Positions 24,966 through 35,165 of a stretch of DNA of 64,000 nt are shown here, piece by piece (positions within the stretch are counted from its first letter, which is position 1; the number at the start of each line of letters is the position of its first letter). The translations under genes were made by a program, and so were the position numbers. This stretch comes from Steinernema hermaphroditum. Lineage: Eukaryota; Nematoda; Chromadorea; Rhabditida; Steinernematidae. The stretch lies in contig CM059621.1 in the NCBI GenBank assembly GCA_030435675.1, positions 1,364,001 through 1,428,000 of the forward strand, read 5' to 3'. The notes below the pieces were generated by a model that did not search any database, was not told the origin of the DNA, and saw nothing but the letters and a program-made list of their open reading frames with translations.

Positions 24966-25160
24966 TAGGGATGCACCGGGACGGAAACCGGAACGAACCG
25001 GAATCAGTCAGAAGGTCCGGGGTTCGAATCTGCCTGCGAGCAAACTTTTTTTATGTACTTTTTCCGCACGTTTTTCCGTATATTTAAATTTTGCTTACGT
25101 AGCTTACGTATCTTTTGACTGATTCCGGTTCGTTCCGGTTTCCGTTCCGGTGCATCTCTA
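24966..25160. mobile_element. Complete hAT-type MITE with 8-bp target duplication
   Basis: A 195-bp element. Its first 45 bases (24966-25010, starting TAGGGATGCACCGG) are the reverse complement of its last 45 (25116-25160) with two mismatches. It is flanked on both sides by the octamer atatataa (24958-24965 and 25161-25168). TAG..ATGCACCG ends with an 8-bp duplication are the mark of the hAT superfamily (established knowledge). It encodes nothing, so it is non-autonomous. The interior has GGTTCGAATC (25021-25030), which resembles a tRNA B box. Confidence 0.9.
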
Positions 25161-25234
25161 ATATATAATCATGCATTTATTGTCATACAGCATAAAATAT
25201 ATAAAGAGTTTATTAAGAAAAAGAGCACTAGTTC

Positions 25235-26616
25235 CTATGTGCTGCGTTCAGCTGCAGTAGCACTTTGCCCAGGCTCCACTGTTCCTGAAATTGACGATAT
25301 TTTCGTTGCCGTCTGAAAGAGGGACCGGCGACATTCCGGATTGAAGAAAACCATGGAGATCCTGAAGATGCTTTTTGGGGTTTGGTCGTTTAGACATACA
25401 CTTACGTGTTGACAATGTTGATGAACACCAATCCGTCGTAGCTGACCAAAATTCCAGTATCGGAGATATTTTGCGCATTGTTAACATAGACTGTGTAGGC
25501 CACGATGCCGACCATGACGACATCTTGAACGACACCCTAAAGATTGCGCAATGTACATGCCAATAGCTGACTGTCATTTGTACCACAGTAAACAGCCGTA
25601 CGTCCCTCTTGAAATCCCTCTGATTGTATGCGGCCTTCGATGTCTAAATGGATGTTATCATAACGAACCTTTTCTGTTAACTCACAATTCTAATATAAGC
25701 GATCTTGGTGAATGTGACGAAGTTGATAATTCCCGTTCCTGAGCAAAGTACTGAGAAGCAAACTTTGTAGAGAATCGGCGCGATGAGAGAGTAATCCCTA
25801 TTTAAGTAAGGAGAACACTTGACGAAGACGTTTGCGTGGAAACGTGGACTGTAGCCGAGGTGGTTACAAGGGAAAACTGTAAGCGAATCTGTTAGTATGA
25901 GCAATACAAAAGTGGTTGTTTCAAAGGGCAGGAATTGTAAACTATAGGTTCTATCTACATCGAGTAGGATGCTCAGAAATGAACGAGCTTATAAACTTTC
26001 CAAAAATTTGCAAAAATAATATTGCTCATAACTCACCTATAAATAATGCGACTATAGCGATGGCTTTGACACATATAAAAACGACGACGGTTATGCATAG
26101 TTTTTTATTGAAGATCCTGCCATATCGTAGTGGTAGCCACACGGCCACAAGCCGATTCAGAGCGATGGCCCAGTGCATGACGCACTGGATGTAGGTGAAC
26201 GCAAACCCGAAGTGATAGAAAAAAATGCCAATGCGTGCCGGAATATTTGCCACTTGCCTGAAAAACTCAACTCATACCCCTGTCCCATTCATTTGAAGGT
26301 TTTGCGCCTATAGTGTAACTTACAGTATTGTAACAGGTCCCGTGTATGCCAAGTAGACGAAGTCTATTCCAAGTTCTCCAGCCGTTCGTGCTCCCCAGAA
26401 GAATCCGAAAGCGCTGTGGAACATTTTGAGTTTTTTGATTAGGTACAAATTCAGCAGACCACCGATGAACGCTACGATGCCGATCTAAAAATTTAACCCC
26501 ACATCTATTGACGTGTCACTTACTATAGTTGTAAGAGATCCGAACTGGAGATCAGTTGTAGTGACATGGCCTCGTCCTTGCAGTTCACTTCCATACACAA
26601 ACATTGTGGTATTCAT
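25235..26616 (-). CDS. Srx-family 7TM chemoreceptor (copy D)
   Basis: Seven exons: 26616-26524, 26484-26324, 26257-26037, 25876-25686, 25643-25584, 25536-25406, 25361-25235 (984 nt, 327 aa). The first six exons have exactly the lengths found in copies A, B and C. Landmarks: FVYGSELQGRG near the start, HWAIALNRLVAV with a Cys/His-rich TM3, FPCNHLGYSPRF in exon 4, and NPECRR in the last exon. No lesion seen. The tail differs from the other copies, as is common in chemoreceptors. Confidence 0.88.
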
Positions 26617-27604
26617 CGGAATAACTAGTGAGCTGGGAGCACTGAACACCGTGAAGATGTGTCTTGAAAGCGAAGAAAAGTTAATATATAGGGTGACTGT
26701 GAGTAATGGGTATTAGTAAAATGTCGTTGCAGTCGTCGAAAGTAACATTAATCGCGGAAGCAAAACAGCGCTTTTGGACTGAAAACAGTCATTTCAAAAG
26801 AGCAGAGTTTAACCCAGACGCTTTATATGTTGCGAAGTAACAAGCCGCAATCATAAATGTACCATTTATCCTACCGAATCAACGGAATTACGCCGTGCAC
26901 GACGTTAAACAGGAAACAAGGGGCACATTGTCGCATTGTAGTCATCAGTTTTTGTCTGGCGTAGAACACTGCATGACAGATGCGAAGAGCCGATTCCGGA
27001 AGTGACATGGATGGTGGAGCACAACGAACGGAGCGGAGATTCAAATTCCTCACGGCTGGCAACGACGTTTTGGAGCACGCTCCGGTGGCTTCCATGGGCA
27101 TCGCTAGCCAAGAGTTGAGTCCGGTTTGGGTGCGAGCTATTTTGGGAATTTTCAAGCGGCATCAAAACTTAAAAAAAGAAGCATCCAGAGGCTGAGTCTT
27201 TCGCCCTTCTGTCAGAATATTTGGTATAAATCACACGGACGCGCATACCTAAGGCCTCAGTATCTATTCTACGCTACGTATCACAAATGTACTGTTGTTT
27301 TCATGACTACCTCAGTGCCAATCGTATTTCGAGAAGTAGTATTTCTCCGTGCCATTTGCTAAAATGCTAAATAGTAGAGTACTACCTTAAGGTACGTTTT
27401 TACTTTATCGTAAATGTGACCTCATAGTTCTGAGAACAATCACATGAATCACTATTTTGAAAACCGGTCCACGTCGAGTTAGGACTAGATTTTTGTCATA
27501 GACAAAGAACCCAATTAACTATTGACGCAAAGACTGTTCATAAACAATATTCCTGATTGTATAAAGACATAGTGTAACATTGATCATTCACTTTTTATGT
27601 TAGG
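26617..27604. other. Intergenic, no gene recognised
   Basis: A minus-strand pair of overlapping frames at 26871-27165 lies in a GC-richer patch but shows no known motif. Nothing else is supported. Confidence 0.45.
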
Positions 27605-27841
27605 ATGTACTACGTTCTCTTTCTGGTCTTATTGGCATCGTCAGTTGTGTCCCAGCCACTTGATCGAGCGCCTACATCTGGCGTTGACACATTCAGGATT
27701 ATCAACCATCCAGATGGGTTTTATCCCAGGTACTTGCAACGCCTCATTGAACTGAGGTGACCGCAGCTTTTCAGGATCCGCTCCACTCGTCACCTTGCCG
27801 TTCCAATATTAACCCTCGCGTCGCCAGATGGAATCCCTTAG
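27605..27841 (+). CDS. Small secreted peptide, unknown
   Basis: Two exons, 27605-27729 and 27775-27841 (192 nt, 63 aa). They are joined across a 45-bp intron with a GTACTT donor and TTTTCAG acceptor that keeps the frame open. A strong signal peptide (MYYVLFLVLLASSVVS) precedes a 47-residue mature part without Cys, containing GVDTFRIINHPDGFYPR. No dibasic-flanked repeats are visible, so a classical neuropeptide precursor is not obvious. It may be a secreted effector or cuticle-related peptide. I do not recognise it. Confidence 0.5.
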
Positions 27842-28080
27842 CCCTTAGGCACCTGAAAATGAAATATTCGAATTGATTCACCGCATACATCATAGTTCAA
27901 TATTAATCTATTCATTTATCGTACATTATACTGTTTTCTAAGTATAATCGAATAACGAGTGCCGTTGAAGATGTCAGAACGTATTATAGAAGATGGCTTG
28001 TTTTGCCAAAGATCCGGTCTGTCGTGTAATAAATTCATTTATAATGAACATGAGCACATACGGTACAACAAAGAACCATA

Positions 28081-28733
28081 ATGCTTCAGATCGTTGCAGT
28101 CTGTCTACTTGTCTTCGGTGCGCTTGCAAATGCAAGTCTTACGGATCTCTTTGTGACCGCACTCACTGCAACCGATGCACTTGCATTTTACGACCAGGTA
28201 CGTCGAGGAATGCCTCGAAAACATTTTCTTTGATGACGTTCAGGTATCCCAAAAAGACCAAGAAGCGTATGACGAAGTTGTTAGTTCTTATATGCTGTTG
28301 ATTAGAAGCGGACTTCCTCCGGACTTTGAACTGCTTACCTACTTGGTGCAGATGAAAATTCCAAGGATATATGATAGACTTGTGGGTTTCAAGAAGAATA
28401 TGGACCACCGTGAGAAGTTTTTGCCTCAAGCAGTGAAGAAATTCGTCAAGAACCGCAGGACTGGAGTTAACAGCCTCTATTCTCACGGCGTTCTCAATAA
28501 ACGAGCACTTGTCCATTCTTTAAGGCAAACTGTTACCGATATCAATGCCATGAGTACAACGGAAAAAGCTTCTCTGTTTGGATTTTATCCGTATATGAAG
28601 ATTTTCACAGAAGGTAGGCCTGGGCTGAAACGTTTTCAAACAATGCCTATCTTTGGTTTCAGGACCGATAACAAAAGAGTTTGTCGGAAATCCTGATGGA
28701 GCAGAGAAGGAATTACTCGCTGAATTGAACTAG
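28081..28733 (+). CDS. Fatty-acid and retinol-binding (FAR)-like secreted protein
   Basis: Three exons, 28081-28197, 28244-28613, 28663-28733 (558 nt, 185 aa). A signal peptide (MLQIVAVCLLVFGALANA) is followed by an all-helical, charged protein with the FAR pattern: an IPRIYDRLVGFKKN helix, then FLPQAVKKFVKNRR, then an AMSTTEKASLFGFYP segment. FAR proteins are nematode-specific carriers of fatty acids and retinol, secreted or kept in pseudocoelomic fluid (family knowledge). The gene at 63121-63727 has the same motif order. Both are diverged from textbook FAR sequences, so the family call is moderately sure. Confidence 0.7.
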
Positions 28734-28883
28734 CGATCAAAATGTGCATTTTATTGTTTACACATAGGCTAAAATAATCCGAAGTGTTTGTTCAATACAT
28801 TCTGACGACGTGTGAGGCTGACTGTCGTTTTGATATCACAAAGGTTTGAGTTTAGAGGAATAATTAAAACCACAAAACATATA

Positions 28884-29020
28884 TAAACCCCATATATAGT
28901 CGGAAAACCGACTGATCCGTTGGTCTGTTTGTGTGTCTTGACCAGGGTTGGCGTTGAACCGACTCCGATCGATTAAAAATCAAACATATCCAAACATAAT
29001 GAGCCACACAGAAAGCTGTT
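28884..29020 (+). repeat. Dispersed repeat family 1, copy 3
   Basis: Blocks in order: ccatatatagtcgg, gaaaaccgactgatc, cgttggtctgtttgtgtg, a variable middle, aatgagccacacagaaag. They match 20310-20487 (reverse) and more loosely 3365-3590. It lies 150 bp 3' of the FAR-like gene. Confidence 0.65.
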
Positions 29021-29390
29021 TTTGTGTCTCCATCCGCTAGGGTTTTCATGTGTTCAGCGCCGGTCTCTTGCCACCCACGAGGGTTCCAATTCGTGCAAAA
29101 CCATGTTTATAATAATTTATTTGCAGAATTCGATATCGCGTCTCACTCTGGTGATCTACTTACGTGCGAGCAATCGTTTTTCCTGTTCCAATCTTTGATT
29201 TTTCAAGCTAAACACAATAAGGAAGTTCATTGGTCCAACTTGTTTTCGTCGTTGTTTTGTCAGCGACAGTAAGAGGCACATTTCGACTTGACTGTGTCTC
29301 GTTCTTTTATTATTGGCCGACGGCAAACTTTCACATATGACCAGCACCAACAACGAGGAACTTTCTTGTCAAAACACATTTACAGCGCTC
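29021..29390. other. Intergenic, promoter side of the GYG-rich gene
   Basis: No coding exon seen. Confidence 0.5.
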
Positions 29391-29398
29391 TATATAAG
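29391..29398 (+). promoter_or_regulatory. TATA box of the Gly/Tyr-rich gene
   Basis: TATATAAG lies 33-40 nt before the ATG at 29431, the usual distance for a TATA-driven gene with a very short leader. Confidence 0.5.
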
Positions 29399-29430
29399 GG
29401 AATACTCAAGAGCATCTTGAAACAGCAGCG

Positions 29431-29963
29431 ATGGCTGCACTGCTGTTGACCTTCTTGTTGCTCGCTGGCTTGGTGTCTTTCATACAAGCCACCTCAATGC
29501 CGTACTTTCCCGATACAAGCCAGGGCGACGGACCAAGCTATCCTTGTGGAAACCGTATTGCGTAATTGGTCTGCTTTCAATCTAATTTTGGGCTTTAGGA
29601 GGATGCAATGAGGGGCATCACTCGCATGATCATGGTTATGGTCACCATCACGGACACGAAGACCACGAATATGGCTACGGAAGTCATAGTCACGGAAACA
29701 GCGGCTACGGAAATCAGGGTTACGGGAATAGTGGCTATGGAAATCACGGCCATGGAAACAGTGGATACGGTAACAGCGGTTACGGAAGCTACGGAAACAG
29801 CGGCTATGGGAATAATGGTCGTGGAAATTACGGCTACGGAAACAGTGGATACGGAAACAGCGGCTACGGAAACAATGGCTGCAGCAGATGTGGCTATGGA
29901 AATAGCGGCTACGGTAACAGTGGAAACCGAAATTATGGATATGGTTATGGATATGGACGTTAG
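29431..29963 (+). CDS. Secreted Gly/Tyr/Asn-rich repeat protein
   Basis: Two exons, 29431-29554 and 29599-29963 (489 nt, 162 aa). A signal peptide (MAALLLTFLLLAGLVSFIQA) and a short linker lead into a His-rich patch (HHSHDHGYGHHHGH). About 20 imperfect GYGNS/GYGNN/GHGNS units follow, ending GYGYGYGR. Codons within units drift (TAC/TAT, GGA/GGC), so the repeat is old. Such proteins in nematodes include antimicrobial GY-rich peptides, cuticle and eggshell components. The His-rich start could bind metal. Which role applies cannot be read from sequence. Confidence 0.8.
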
Positions 29964-30614
29964 CTTTGATTCTGCGTCAAATATATTTTATGTACGATGC
30001 AATTTCTTCGGTTCTTTGAATAGATAGTTGATTAACATTCCGTATTCATACAATACTCCTCAAATTGATTGACTCCTGTCAGGAATTCCTTGTCCGAAGA
30101 TGTTGGTGTAAGTAGAAGGTCCAGTTTCACTGTCCATCTGGAATGCCCAGGAAGTACGACCGAATCCGAGAAACACACACCATGTTAATCAAAATAAATA
30201 AGATGGTGGATGCTTTGTGTAGAAGTAAACTTTCATTTCGTCCATGTTCACAGTCGGCACATGAAGCATTAGAGATGAACAGATCATAGGGCGAAGCTTC
30301 GTAGGATTGTGATAGCAGCAAATCGTAGACATTCGTATTGTTCCAAAATAATATTGACGTATCTGACATTAGGAAAGCAATTGAAGTGTTCAGAACTTGG
30401 CGCTTATGTTCGGGGACCCGCCATTGGCGTGTGAGAGCAATTACCTTGTTTTGATTTTGGTAGACAAGGAATCTCAACAAAACAGGTTTTTTTGTTGCGC
30501 AATAGGATGCCCTGTGTTATGTATAAGAAAAAGAGTAACAATCGTCCTTGCCATCATTGGTTTTGCGTGGAGTACCTGCCGGTTGCCCATTCCCAGGATC
30601 TTTTCACGTTGATC
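29964..30614. other. Intergenic with a minus-strand frame
   Basis: A minus-strand frame at 30127-30480 (about 117 codons, one hydrophobic segment, ending GIPDGQ) shares its first 20-odd residues with the inverted block near 13600. It may be an exon of a membrane protein lying back to back with the four-TM gene, but no start exon was found. About 30395-30614 belongs to the duplicated block. Confidence 0.35.
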
Positions 30615-31302
30615 ATGACTTCCCGGCCAGAAAAATGCATGTGCGGCCTAATGCATGTCATTGTAAGTGGTTAACTATCCTATATCATCCACTTCTAAAT
30701 TTATTTTAGACCGGTACCACGATTATAGGATCCCTCGCTACTGTAGGAGGGGCTCTGCTATTTGTAGCTGTACTGGTGAATTATGCAGTCCATGGCTTTT
30801 TGACCATCCCTGAGCATCTCTACACTGGAAGCTTTAAACTGTTCATAGGAATAATGACAATTTATGGAGCTCAGGCACGCCGACCAAACTTTCTATTTCC
30901 AATGATGGTCATTCTGGTCAGTCTTTGCTTGTTATACCTGTAGTGTATATCCATTGCTACAGGTTCTCTCCGTCTGTGTTCTCTGCATGGCCGTATTTTC
31001 CGGGTTATTGGTGGGTATTGCGCCAAATCTGTTCTTCGGATACTCAAGTGACAAAGACGGTAAATGCATCGATCTTTGTAACTGTAACAAACAGCTTTAT
31101 TTAAGTGGCCGCAATGAGACTCTCGGTCTTCTTCGTCGAAGTGATGCTAACACTCGGCTTGGTACTGAACGTGTGGTTCGTTAGAACCATTTACTCTTGC
31201 TACGAGTATCTAGTCATGGACAAGGAGAAGACAAATCTTGGCCTAGAAGATCAAAACGCAGCCATAAAAAGTTCCAAGATTGTCAACATCGATAAATTTT
31301 AA
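30615..31302 (+). CDS. Four-TM membrane protein of unknown function (copy 2)
   Basis: Four exons: 30615-30662, 30710-30916, 30963-31059, 31106-31302 (549 nt, 182 aa). Nearly identical to the minus-strand copy at 12789-13473: MTSRPEKCMCGLMHVI first exon, TGTTIIGSLATVGG TM1, a second hydrophobic stretch around FKLFIGIMTIYG, LSVCVLCMAVFSGLLVGI TM3, and TM4 with LVLNVWFVRTIYSCYEYL. The C-terminal 30 residues are charged and presumably cytosolic. It lies 567 bp upstream of astacin copy 2 in the same orientation. No lesion. Function unknown. Confidence 0.78.
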
Positions 31303-31833
31303 TATTTGGCTTTGCCTTCGCTATGATCTATGAAGTCACGCATTTTTTCATCGATTCAAGGGCGTTTGTTGAACAAGACAACGACACAAATACTCGTGTT
31401 ACGCTGGCACAGTTGGCAACAGTGAAAAAGGGTCGCGGGTCTGAGGCACGCAATCACAGAAAACCAGACCTATTGCTTTGTGCCTCTTGTTTGGGGCGAC
31501 TTTCCGGCGTTGTTTGCTCCTGGGACATCAGGGAAAGAACAATGGTCAAACTGTTAGAACGGGAACCGAATGTTGTGGACTTATCCTTCGGAAGGATAGT
31601 CTTCGTTTGATGGTCATTTCAAAAAAGCCAACGAGAATAAGCCGATCAAAAAAACCTAAAGTAAATATGTCGGTCGAGTAAGACTTCCTTCATGACCGCT
31701 CATGCTGCTCATTGCCCAAAACAAACAACAAATTACATATGTATTTGGAGTAAATGTGGCTTTTCGATGCAGATGGAACCGAAAATGAAGTTAGTCAACG
31801 TGGCTCTTCACCGAAAAACAATTGCTGTGAAGA

Positions 31834-31841
31834 TATAAAAG
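31834..31841 (+). promoter_or_regulatory. TATA box of astacin copy 2
   Basis: TATAAAAG lies about 35 nt before the ATG, conserved in position with the other two copies. Confidence 0.55.
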
Positions 31842-31868
31842 CAGGCCAGTGCAAGTGGTTTCTCAACA

Positions 31869-33923
31869 ATGGCTTCAATGCATTCTGCCTTCGCCCTACT
31901 CGTCGTTCTCATCGCGTTTGTATGCGCACTTCCGACACCCTCAATTCCTCTCAAAGGAGCTGCTCTTCTGACACAGGTTCGAAGCGCGACTCGTTGTGAT
32001 ATGGTGCCGTTCAGACAAAAGAAAAAGTCGGTGGACTGACCGGACTTTCCCCTGATCATTACGAAAAAATCGCCGATTTCATCAATGCCAACAAGGATCG
32101 CATTGGTGCTAAGATCAAAGCCGTACATGAGAAGAAGAAGGAGGAATTCTTAAAGAAGAAAGAGGAAGATAAGGTTTGAGATATCTCATACTAGCGCTGC
32201 CCAACTCCCCTTTGTTTAGAAGAAGAGGAAGGTCAAGGATGTGCCTGTAAAACCTTTCACGAAGAAACCGAAGGGCCGTCCCAGTATCGCTGATATCAAC
32301 GGTGCTCTTGGATTGGACGAAGCCCTTTGGGACGGCGATCAGGATCTGACGATGTAAGGCTTTTCGTTTAGAAGGCCCCATCGGTCTTTTTGTCTGACGT
32401 TTGTGAATATCTTCTTGCAGTGATCAACTGAAAGATGTGTACGGTCTCATCGACACCACTCCATCTCTTCGAAGAAAACGACAGACAAAAGTGGACTCTG
32501 CCTATCCAGCCGACACATGGACTCAAGGAGTACCGTACATGTTTGACTCATCGCTGAGTATAGTGTGCCGTTCAAATCGCTTAAAATAATGTCGTTTTAG
32601 CTACTGATCACATCAACGCTATCAAGGCGGCTATCGCGTTCTGGCAGGGCAACACTTGTGTCAAATTCACGCAAGTGACCAGTCCCAGCAACACCGCCGT
32701 CTCGCCTGTTATCCGCTTCTATGTCGGTAGCGGCTGCTTCAGCAGCATTGGAAGACTCACCTCCGGAGTAACGACTCAGGACATATCGCTGGGATCGGGA
32801 TGTCAATATGTAGGTTTTACGTCTTCTTTTGTATTTTGCCCTCTCCCTTCAGACCGATATCGCTGCGCACGAGATTGGCCACGCTCTAGGAATGTTCCAT
32901 GGACAGGTGCGCTACGATAGAGACAACTGGGTGTGGCTGGATACTGCAAATATTATCGTAAAGCAATACTGTGGCATTTCTTAAAATGTAAATTTCATTT
33001 CAGCCAGCCAAGATGTACAACTTCCAGATAGTCGATTCTTCTGTTAACTACAACTACGGTATGCGCTACGATACTCGTAGTATTATGCACTACGAGGCGA
33101 AGTAAGTAAGACAAGACAAAGAAAATGTGCAATTTTCCGTTCAGCGCTTTCGCTGTCAACAAGAGCTCGCCAACCATCTACGCCAACGATTTCTTGGCTC
33201 AGCTGGCCATCGGGGGTAGCCGTATACCCACTTTCACCGACGTCACTCTGATTAACAACTTGTACAAATGCTACGGTAGAGTTGGAAATTCCTGAACTTA
33301 TAAATATCGAAACACTAGATCGCTGCTCTTCTTCAAGCATCACATGCCAGAACGGTGGACAGCGCAATCCGAATAGCTGCAGCGTGTGTCAGTGTCCGAG
33401 CGGTTTCGGAGGAAGCGACTGCTCCGCTCGCGAGCCATCCAGCAACGTCGCTGCCACGTGTGGAAGCACCCTGACTGCCACGAGCAATTGGCAAGATCTT
33501 ACCGTCACGAAAACTGTCGGAAATGGTCAATATGCCGAAACACAAAATGCGTCCAAGTGCACGTGGTGGATCAAGGCTCCTGCCGGCCAAAAGGTCGAGT
33601 TCTACTTGCAGCGCGTTGGATATGACGGCGCTGATGATGCTCAGTGCGCTGAAGAGTGCCACTGGGGCGGTGTCGATGTCAAATGGGATAGCGACAAGAA
33701 GCCCGAGGGATACAGGTAGACATGTCACACTATACGTGAGGACCCTTGTTCAGGTTCTGCTGTCCTGACCAATATTATTGGTCTCAAGTCTCGAACAACG
33801 AGCTCCTCGTTGTCCAGGCCTTCACCTACTACTACTATACTGACTTCACCTTGACTTACCGCGCTGGTATGCATGAAAACGCTAGCTTGTGTGCACTGAT
33901 CTACTATTTCAGTTCTCCAATAA
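31869..33923 (+). CDS. Astacin metalloprotease with EGF and CUB domains (copy 2)
   Basis: Eleven exons: 31869-31976, 32015-32173, 32220-32353, 32421-32557, 32601-32809, 32853-32957, 33004-33101, 33145-33275, 33319-33715, 33754-33866, 33913-33923 (1602 nt, 533 aa). Domain order and motifs equal copy 1: signal peptide, Lys-rich propeptide with WDGD, RRKR, HEIGHALGMFH, SIMHY, EGF-like module with [18 protein letters not shown] domain beginning at the Cys near 408. All exons have the same length as copies 1 and 3. The active-site exon (35 codons) is cleanly flanked by phase-0 introns. AATAAA at 33985-33990. Expected to be secreted and activated by furin-like cleavage at RRKR. Substrate unknown. 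Confidence 0.93.
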
Positions 33924-34255
33924 ACGGGAACACAAAGCGCCTCTTTTGAGTCATTTGTTCCTACATTACAAATGGTCCTGTTGCAATAAATATCTGATTT
34001 ATTATGTAGAGGTAGCACTTAGGTTCACAAACAAGCTGTCAGGATCACGCGGAAGTAGGTGACTCTATCAGCTTTTCTGTGATTGTCACCTGCGGCAACG
34101 CCCCAGGTGACTGTGAGAAAGCACGGACAATGGTGATCAGCTGTAGGGCACTTACGTAATACGTAATGCGCATATCTTCACCTGGTAGTTCATTATTGTT
34201 GGTAGTTCAATATTGTGAGGCTGTATTTGCTATTTGCGAAACTAAAGAACTTATC
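33924..34255. other. Intergenic; 3' edge of duplicated block
   Basis: Matches the 3' flank of the 53673-55723 copy up to about 34060. No gene seen. Confidence 0.5.
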
Positions 34256-35165
34256 ATGGCTATCCCCTTACCTGTAATTCACTCGGTAACCATTATAACT
34301 AGCCTACTCGCATTTATCTTGAACGTACGTCTCATCTTCTGCTACTGGACGTACAATAACAGCGACAAACGTCATTTCTCCACGTTGTTTCTATGCTTCT
34401 ACTCTCAACTCTGTTTTAACGCTGGTAGCATAGTTTATGCGACACAGTGCTTGATAGGAACGCTTTGGGGCAGTTGGAGTCCAGCAGGTGTCTTCTGGAC
34501 TGGTGATCTGACCTTTTCGTTCACTTTTTCCATTGTTACCTGCAACGTTTGCCTAGCCCTTGATCGAATCGTTGCAATGCGCAGACCTTTCCAGTATTCC
34601 ATCACATATTCGCAACTTTGCCAGAACGTGTCCATTGTTCTGGCGGTACTTAGCTTCAGCGGTGCTTTTTTGAGGTATTCTATTGGAATACAGCTTGAAC
34701 CAGCTGTATCGCCTTCAATTGCCTTCCTATTAAAACAAGACGTCCTGCGTTCGACTTCCATTTCCCGCAATGTTCTCGGACTCATCAGCATCGCCGCCAC
34801 TTTGTGGTTTTTTCGCGAAATGCGATTGTTTCTCAGCAAGCAACACAAGAGTCATATCACACACAAAAGGATAAAAAAAGTAGAAACGTACTTATTGAAC
34901 GTTACCGAAATGAGAGCATGCATTGCAGGCGAATCGAGTGGTCCTCCTGCAACTGATCGCCGAAGCGGCCTTAATGATCTTCGCTGATCTGCTTTTTCCC
35001 GCTTGTAGTGCGGTTGGACTGAACCTAAGCGTCATTCTCGGCCCTGTTAGCATCACTTTCTCAGCGTTCTACACCCTTGCCTGCGCTGTACTGTTGACAG
35101 TTCAATTTAAGCGAAGTCAAGTAGTGGCTGTTGTTGCCTCTAGTGTTTCAGGTAATGTATTATGA
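34256..35165 (+). CDS. Srbc-like 7TM chemoreceptor
   Basis: Two exons, 34256-34879 and 34929-35165 (861 nt, 286 aa), joined by a 49-bp phase-0 intron. The ATG at 34256 is preferred over 34166 because it opens directly on TM1 (IPLPVIHSVTIITSLLAFIL) after a short N-terminus. TM3 ends in the LDRIVAMRRPFQYS motif, an LDR in place of the NR of Srx/Srh, as in the Srbc group. Further hydrophobic segments are ISIAATLWFF, ILGPVSITFSAFYTL and VVLLQLIAEAALMIF. Length fits the family. Assignment to Srbc is by motif and length only. Confidence 0.75.

Noticed and set aside
25021..25030. B-box sequence suggesting a tRNA gene
   Set aside because: No A box, acceptor stem or cloverleaf can be folded around it; it lies inside the hAT MITE.
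26871..27165. Overlapping minus-strand frames as a gene
   Set aside because: No signal peptide, domain, splice pattern or paralogue; probably GC-rich non-coding DNA or an old repeat.
30127..30480. Minus-strand 117-codon frame as a full gene
   Set aside because: No ATG-bearing first exon or second supporting exon, and only its first part is shared with the inverted block near 13600; kept as a note only.
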